This document shows positions 61,571 to 64,000 of a stretch of DNA of 64,000 bases, piece by piece. The stretch lies in assembly GCA_900551945.1 (NCBI GenBank), contig URYE01000002.1, positions 1 through 64,000 of the forward strand, read 5' to 3'. Every line of letters begins with the position of its first letter. Positions within the stretch are counted from its first letter, which is position 1. The position numbers and the translations under genes were made by a program. Source of the stretch: an uncultured Eubacterium sp. (lineage in GTDB: Bacteria > Bacillota > Clostridia > Lachnospirales > Lachnospiraceae). The notes beneath the pieces are model-generated. The model saw nothing but the letters and a program-made list of their open reading frames with translations. It had not been told where the DNA came from and made no database searches.

Positions 61571-62737
61571 TTATTTAATATCTCTTTTTAACAAAGCTAT
61601 AAGATTTTCTACCTTGAATATATCATCAAATATAAATTCTTCTGCAAGTACTTCAAGATTATCTTCTGAATATTCGACTTCTCTTGAAAATATATGAACT
61701 GTTTCAATTCTATCTTCAAATGAAAATTCTCTGTTATTTTTAAGCCATTTGACAATATCCATATCTCTAATTACAAAATAATTAGTTACAGAAAGTTGTA
61801 ATTTACCAAACACATCATGGTCATAAGAGGCTTTCATAAAATACCTGAACACAAAATACTTAAGCATATTAGAATATTCATAATTTCTATCTTTAATATA
61901 TTCTGTAAATTCTTTTACTAAAACAGAATAATCTGCTGGACTCATATCTTCACTATGAAGCATATCATACATATCGTTAAGATAATACTGCCATTGCTCA
62001 TTTAAGATTTCAAGTTCACTGTATGCGTTTAATATGCTTTCAACTTCATACATAGAACTATTTTCGTCTGTATTTATGTTTTGTTTATCTAATTGTAAGG
62101 CTTCGTAATTGTTTTGTTGTAATAAATTTATGATATTTTGAATTTCTTCCGTATTATTTTCATTAACAAGGTCTTGAATGTGCTTTCCTATCTCAATCAT
62201 ATATATCATTTTATTGTGAAGGGAAATACTTTCGTTATCAATCATTTTAAATAGTAAATCACGAACTTTAAATAAATAATTGGCAAGAACATTATCATAT
62301 TCTGTGTCTATCACTTCTTCCTCGTCTATGTCTTCTATATCCATTGAAAAAGGTTTTCTATCTGTAAATATAATTCTTTCAGCTTCTTCACAGGCAAGTC
62401 CAATTCCTGTTTCTTTTATACTGCCATAATATTCTGTAAATCTTGGAAATTGTGTGCATACAACTCCCATTTTATCTTCACCTAGATTTTTATAGATTTC
62501 ACATAAGTTTTCATTGTCAAGAAATGGACATTTTCCATCTTTAAGCTTGAAGCAGTATTCATCAGTTCTACCAATTGAAGCTCTTAATATATCGCCAAAT
62601 TCACCTTCAAGATTAAGATAATAATTAGCTGTTTCATCATCTATATCAATTTCCCAACCGCCTATGCAACAATTATCTTTACATTTAGAAGCTATACAGA
62701 CAAAATCTTTATAATAATGTGGTACTCTTAATTTCAT
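61571..62737 (-). CDS. FliB-like protein lysine methylase
   Basis: The 388-residue protein matches the flagellin lysine-N-methylase (FliB) family: CIASKCKDNCCIGGWEIDID at the N-terminus, GKCPFLDNENLCEIYKNLGED, and VCTQFPRFTEYYG. The conserved Cys residues (14, 19, 23, 24 and later ones) probably bind an iron-sulfur cluster. No flagellar gene is in the window, so the target could be flagellin encoded elsewhere or another surface protein. It lies 12 bases downstream of the radical-SAM gene and is probably co-transcribed. Confidence 0.85.
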   Translation of the reverse strand: MKLRVPHYYKDFVCIASKCKDNCCIGGWEIDIDDETANYYLNLEGEFGDILRASIGRTDEYCFKLKDGKCPFLDNENLCEIYKNLGEDKMGVVCTQFPRFTEYYGSIKETGIGLACEEAERIIFTDRKPFSMDIEDIDEEEVIDTEYDNVLANYLFKVRDLLFKMIDNESISLHNKMIYMIEIGKHIQDLVNENNTEEIQNIINLLQQNNYEALQLDKQNINTDENSSMYEVESILNAYSELEILNEQWQYYLNDMYDMLHSEDMSPADYSVLVKEFTEYIKDRNYEYSNMLKYFVFRYFMKASYDHDVFGKLQLSVTNYFVIRDMDIVKWLKNNREFSFEDRIETVHIFSREVEYSEDNLEVLAEEFIFDDIFKVENLIALLKRDIK

Positions 62738-62749
62738 AAAATAATCCTT

Positions 62750-64000
62750 TCAATTAAAATTTATTAATGTCACTTGTGCATTATTATTAAGTGGCTCACG
62801 TTTATCATATTCATACATCACCCATTGTATATTTTTATTACCATCTTTGATATAATTTTCACAACCATCACTAAATGATTTGTTAAAATCTTTTATATCT
62901 ATTACTTTTGTTGATATATTTTTAAGATTAAAAGCTACGGAACTTATATCCATAAAAAACATATCTATATGTGTATTTTTTGAAGTGTTAAGATATGTAT
63001 ACAATTGACGTATAAACACTTTTTTATTACTTATATCAGGTGCAAAATCCGGTCTTGTCTTTAGATTTTCTCTTAAAAATAAATCAAATACAAGTACTTG
63101 CTCAAATTCAGATAATAAGTCTTGTTTGTCATTTTGTATAAGCCACTGTTCTATACATTTTATCAAAATATTATATCTTGTAATTCTTGAATGTTTTATT
63201 CCATAAAGGTTATTTTTTTCATAATATTTTGCAATATATTCAAATAAATCAAACTCTGAATTAAAAAACTTTATCCAGTAAGCAATCATATTTACATATT
63301 GTCGACTATTGTAATACAGCTCGACCATTTCTTCTATCTGCTTTAAATATAATACATCATCATAAGTAATCCATTTTGTATAAAGAACTTCATATGGAGC
63401 ACAAGACTTGTATACAATACCATATTCTTTTGCCATTCTGTGCATTTTTGAACCTTTAAGCACCTTTAAAAAACCAAGTTGTAGCTGTTCTGGCTTTAAT
63501 CTATATACGTAATTAAAGGAACGTTTAAAACTTTCAACATCTTCATATGGAAGTACTGCTATTAAGTCAAGGTGTTGATGTACATTTTGGTATTTATCAA
63601 TCTTTTTAACGACATCAGATAAAATATCAAGGTTCATAACTCTATCAATTGCTTTTATTGTATCTTGATTAGTTGACTGTACTCCTATCTCAAGCTGAAT
63701 AAGCCCTGGTCGCATTGTATTTATAATATCTATCTCATCTTGTTTTAATAAATCTGCCGCAATTTCAAAATGAAAATTTGTTATACCATTGTCATTATCT
63801 CTTAAAAACGAGAGAAGCTGTAATGTTCTATTGTGGTCGCAGTTAAATGTCCTATCAACAAATTTGACTTGTGCAACCTTGTTATCTAGGAAATATTTTA
63901 GTTCTGTAAATACTAAATCAAGACTTCTAAAACGTACTGACTTTTCCACAGAAGATAAACAATAACTACAGCCAAACGGACACCCTCTACTACTTTCATA
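62750..64000 (-). CDS. B12-binding-type radical SAM protein, 5' end outside the window
   Basis: The frame continues to the window edge, where YESSRGCPFGCSYCLSS carries the CxxxCxxC motif that binds the radical-SAM cluster (about 63956-63985). The following TIM-barrel parts are visible (VKFVDRTFNCDHNRTLQLLSFL, IQLEIGVQSTNQDTIKAIDR). The C-terminal region of about 200 residues resembles the DUF4080 extension of cobalamin-dependent radical-SAM proteins. The N-terminal B12 domain would lie beyond the edge. Substrate is unknown. Pairing with the FliB-like gene may indicate joint modification chemistry. Confidence 0.85.
   Translation of the reverse strand, partial: YESSRGCPFGCSYCLSSVEKSVRFRSLDLVFTELKYFLDNKVAQVKFVDRTFNCDHNRTLQLLSFLRDNDNGITNFHFEIAADLLKQDEIDIINTMRPGLIQLEIGVQSTNQDTIKAIDRVMNLDILSDVVKKIDKYQNVHQHLDLIAVLPYEDVESFKRSFNYVYRLKPEQLQLGFLKVLKGSKMHRMAKEYGIVYKSCAPYEVLYTKWITYDDVLYLKQIEEMVELYYNSRQYVNMIAYWIKFFNSEFDLFEYIAKYYEKNNLYGIKHSRITRYNILIKCIEQWLIQNDKQDLLSEFEQVLVFDLFLRENLKTRPDFAPDISNKKVFIRQLYTYLNTSKNTHIDMFFMDISSVAFNLKNISTKVIDIKDFNKSFSDGCENYIKDGNKNIQWVMYEYDKREPLNNNAQVTLINFN

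Overview
The window is very AT-rich (roughly 30% G+C by eye), uses the standard bacterial code with strong AGGAGG-type ribosome binding sites, and carries Gram-positive hallmarks: T-box and tandem glycine riboswitches, SufU-type iron-sulfur assembly, SipW-type signal peptidase, CsoR, a DUF4317 protein and a BTAD regulator. This points to an anaerobic Clostridia lineage of the Bacillota, most likely Lachnospiraceae. I cannot name a genus or species.

Layout. 0-2.7 kb: an XRE and LytTR regulator pair, then about 1.2 kb without genes that contains a candidate 600-nt leftward non-coding RNA. 2.7-5.9 kb: copper module csoR-copA, with a CopZ-like domain fused to CopA. 6.3-16.8 kb: L-rhamnose/rhamnogalacturonan module (rhaD, rhaA, rhaB, rhaM, a GH105 hydrolase), a TRAP transporter and two tandem AraC regulators. 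17-21 kb: a PsiE-like membrane protein and a heterodimeric ABC exporter behind a leader terminator. 21.3-30.4 kb: a large unknown acidic protein and a six-gene surface-fibre operon (two SipW-dependent TasA-like proteins, SipW, a fibro-slime/Cna-B adhesin, a BTAD regulator, a sortase-signal-like protein). 30.6-36.6 kb: rrf2-sufC-sufB-sufD-sufS-sufU plus two cupins. 36.7-49.4 kb: conserved genes (PfpI, uppP, ppk, a phosphofructokinase, pepT, DUF4317, a HPr-like protein, a riboswitch-controlled AGCS symporter, an aminotransferase).

49.6-56.8 kb is a replicon core: a parS-like site, four 48-bp repeats, parA, parB, an AT-rich spacer with a DnaA box, a Cys-rich winged-helix protein, an iteron array, a Rep-like initiator with a palindromic operator, and a tyrosine recombinase that lacks several catalytic residues. 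To its left almost every gene runs leftward; to its right the next genes run rightward. This fits an active origin of a secondary replicon (chromid or megaplasmid) or an integrated plasmid. 57-64 kb: a T-box-controlled stand-alone trpD, small genes with a decayed duplicate, an IS1182-family element inserted in a terminator hairpin, a FliB-like methylase and a truncated B12/radical-SAM protein running off the right edge.

The most interesting elements are the replicon core, the SipW fibre operon with its built-in BTAD regulator, the candidate long non-coding RNA at 1.8-2.4 kb, an intergenic repeat family with four to five copies, and a shared structured leader upstream of uppP and the PsiE-like gene.
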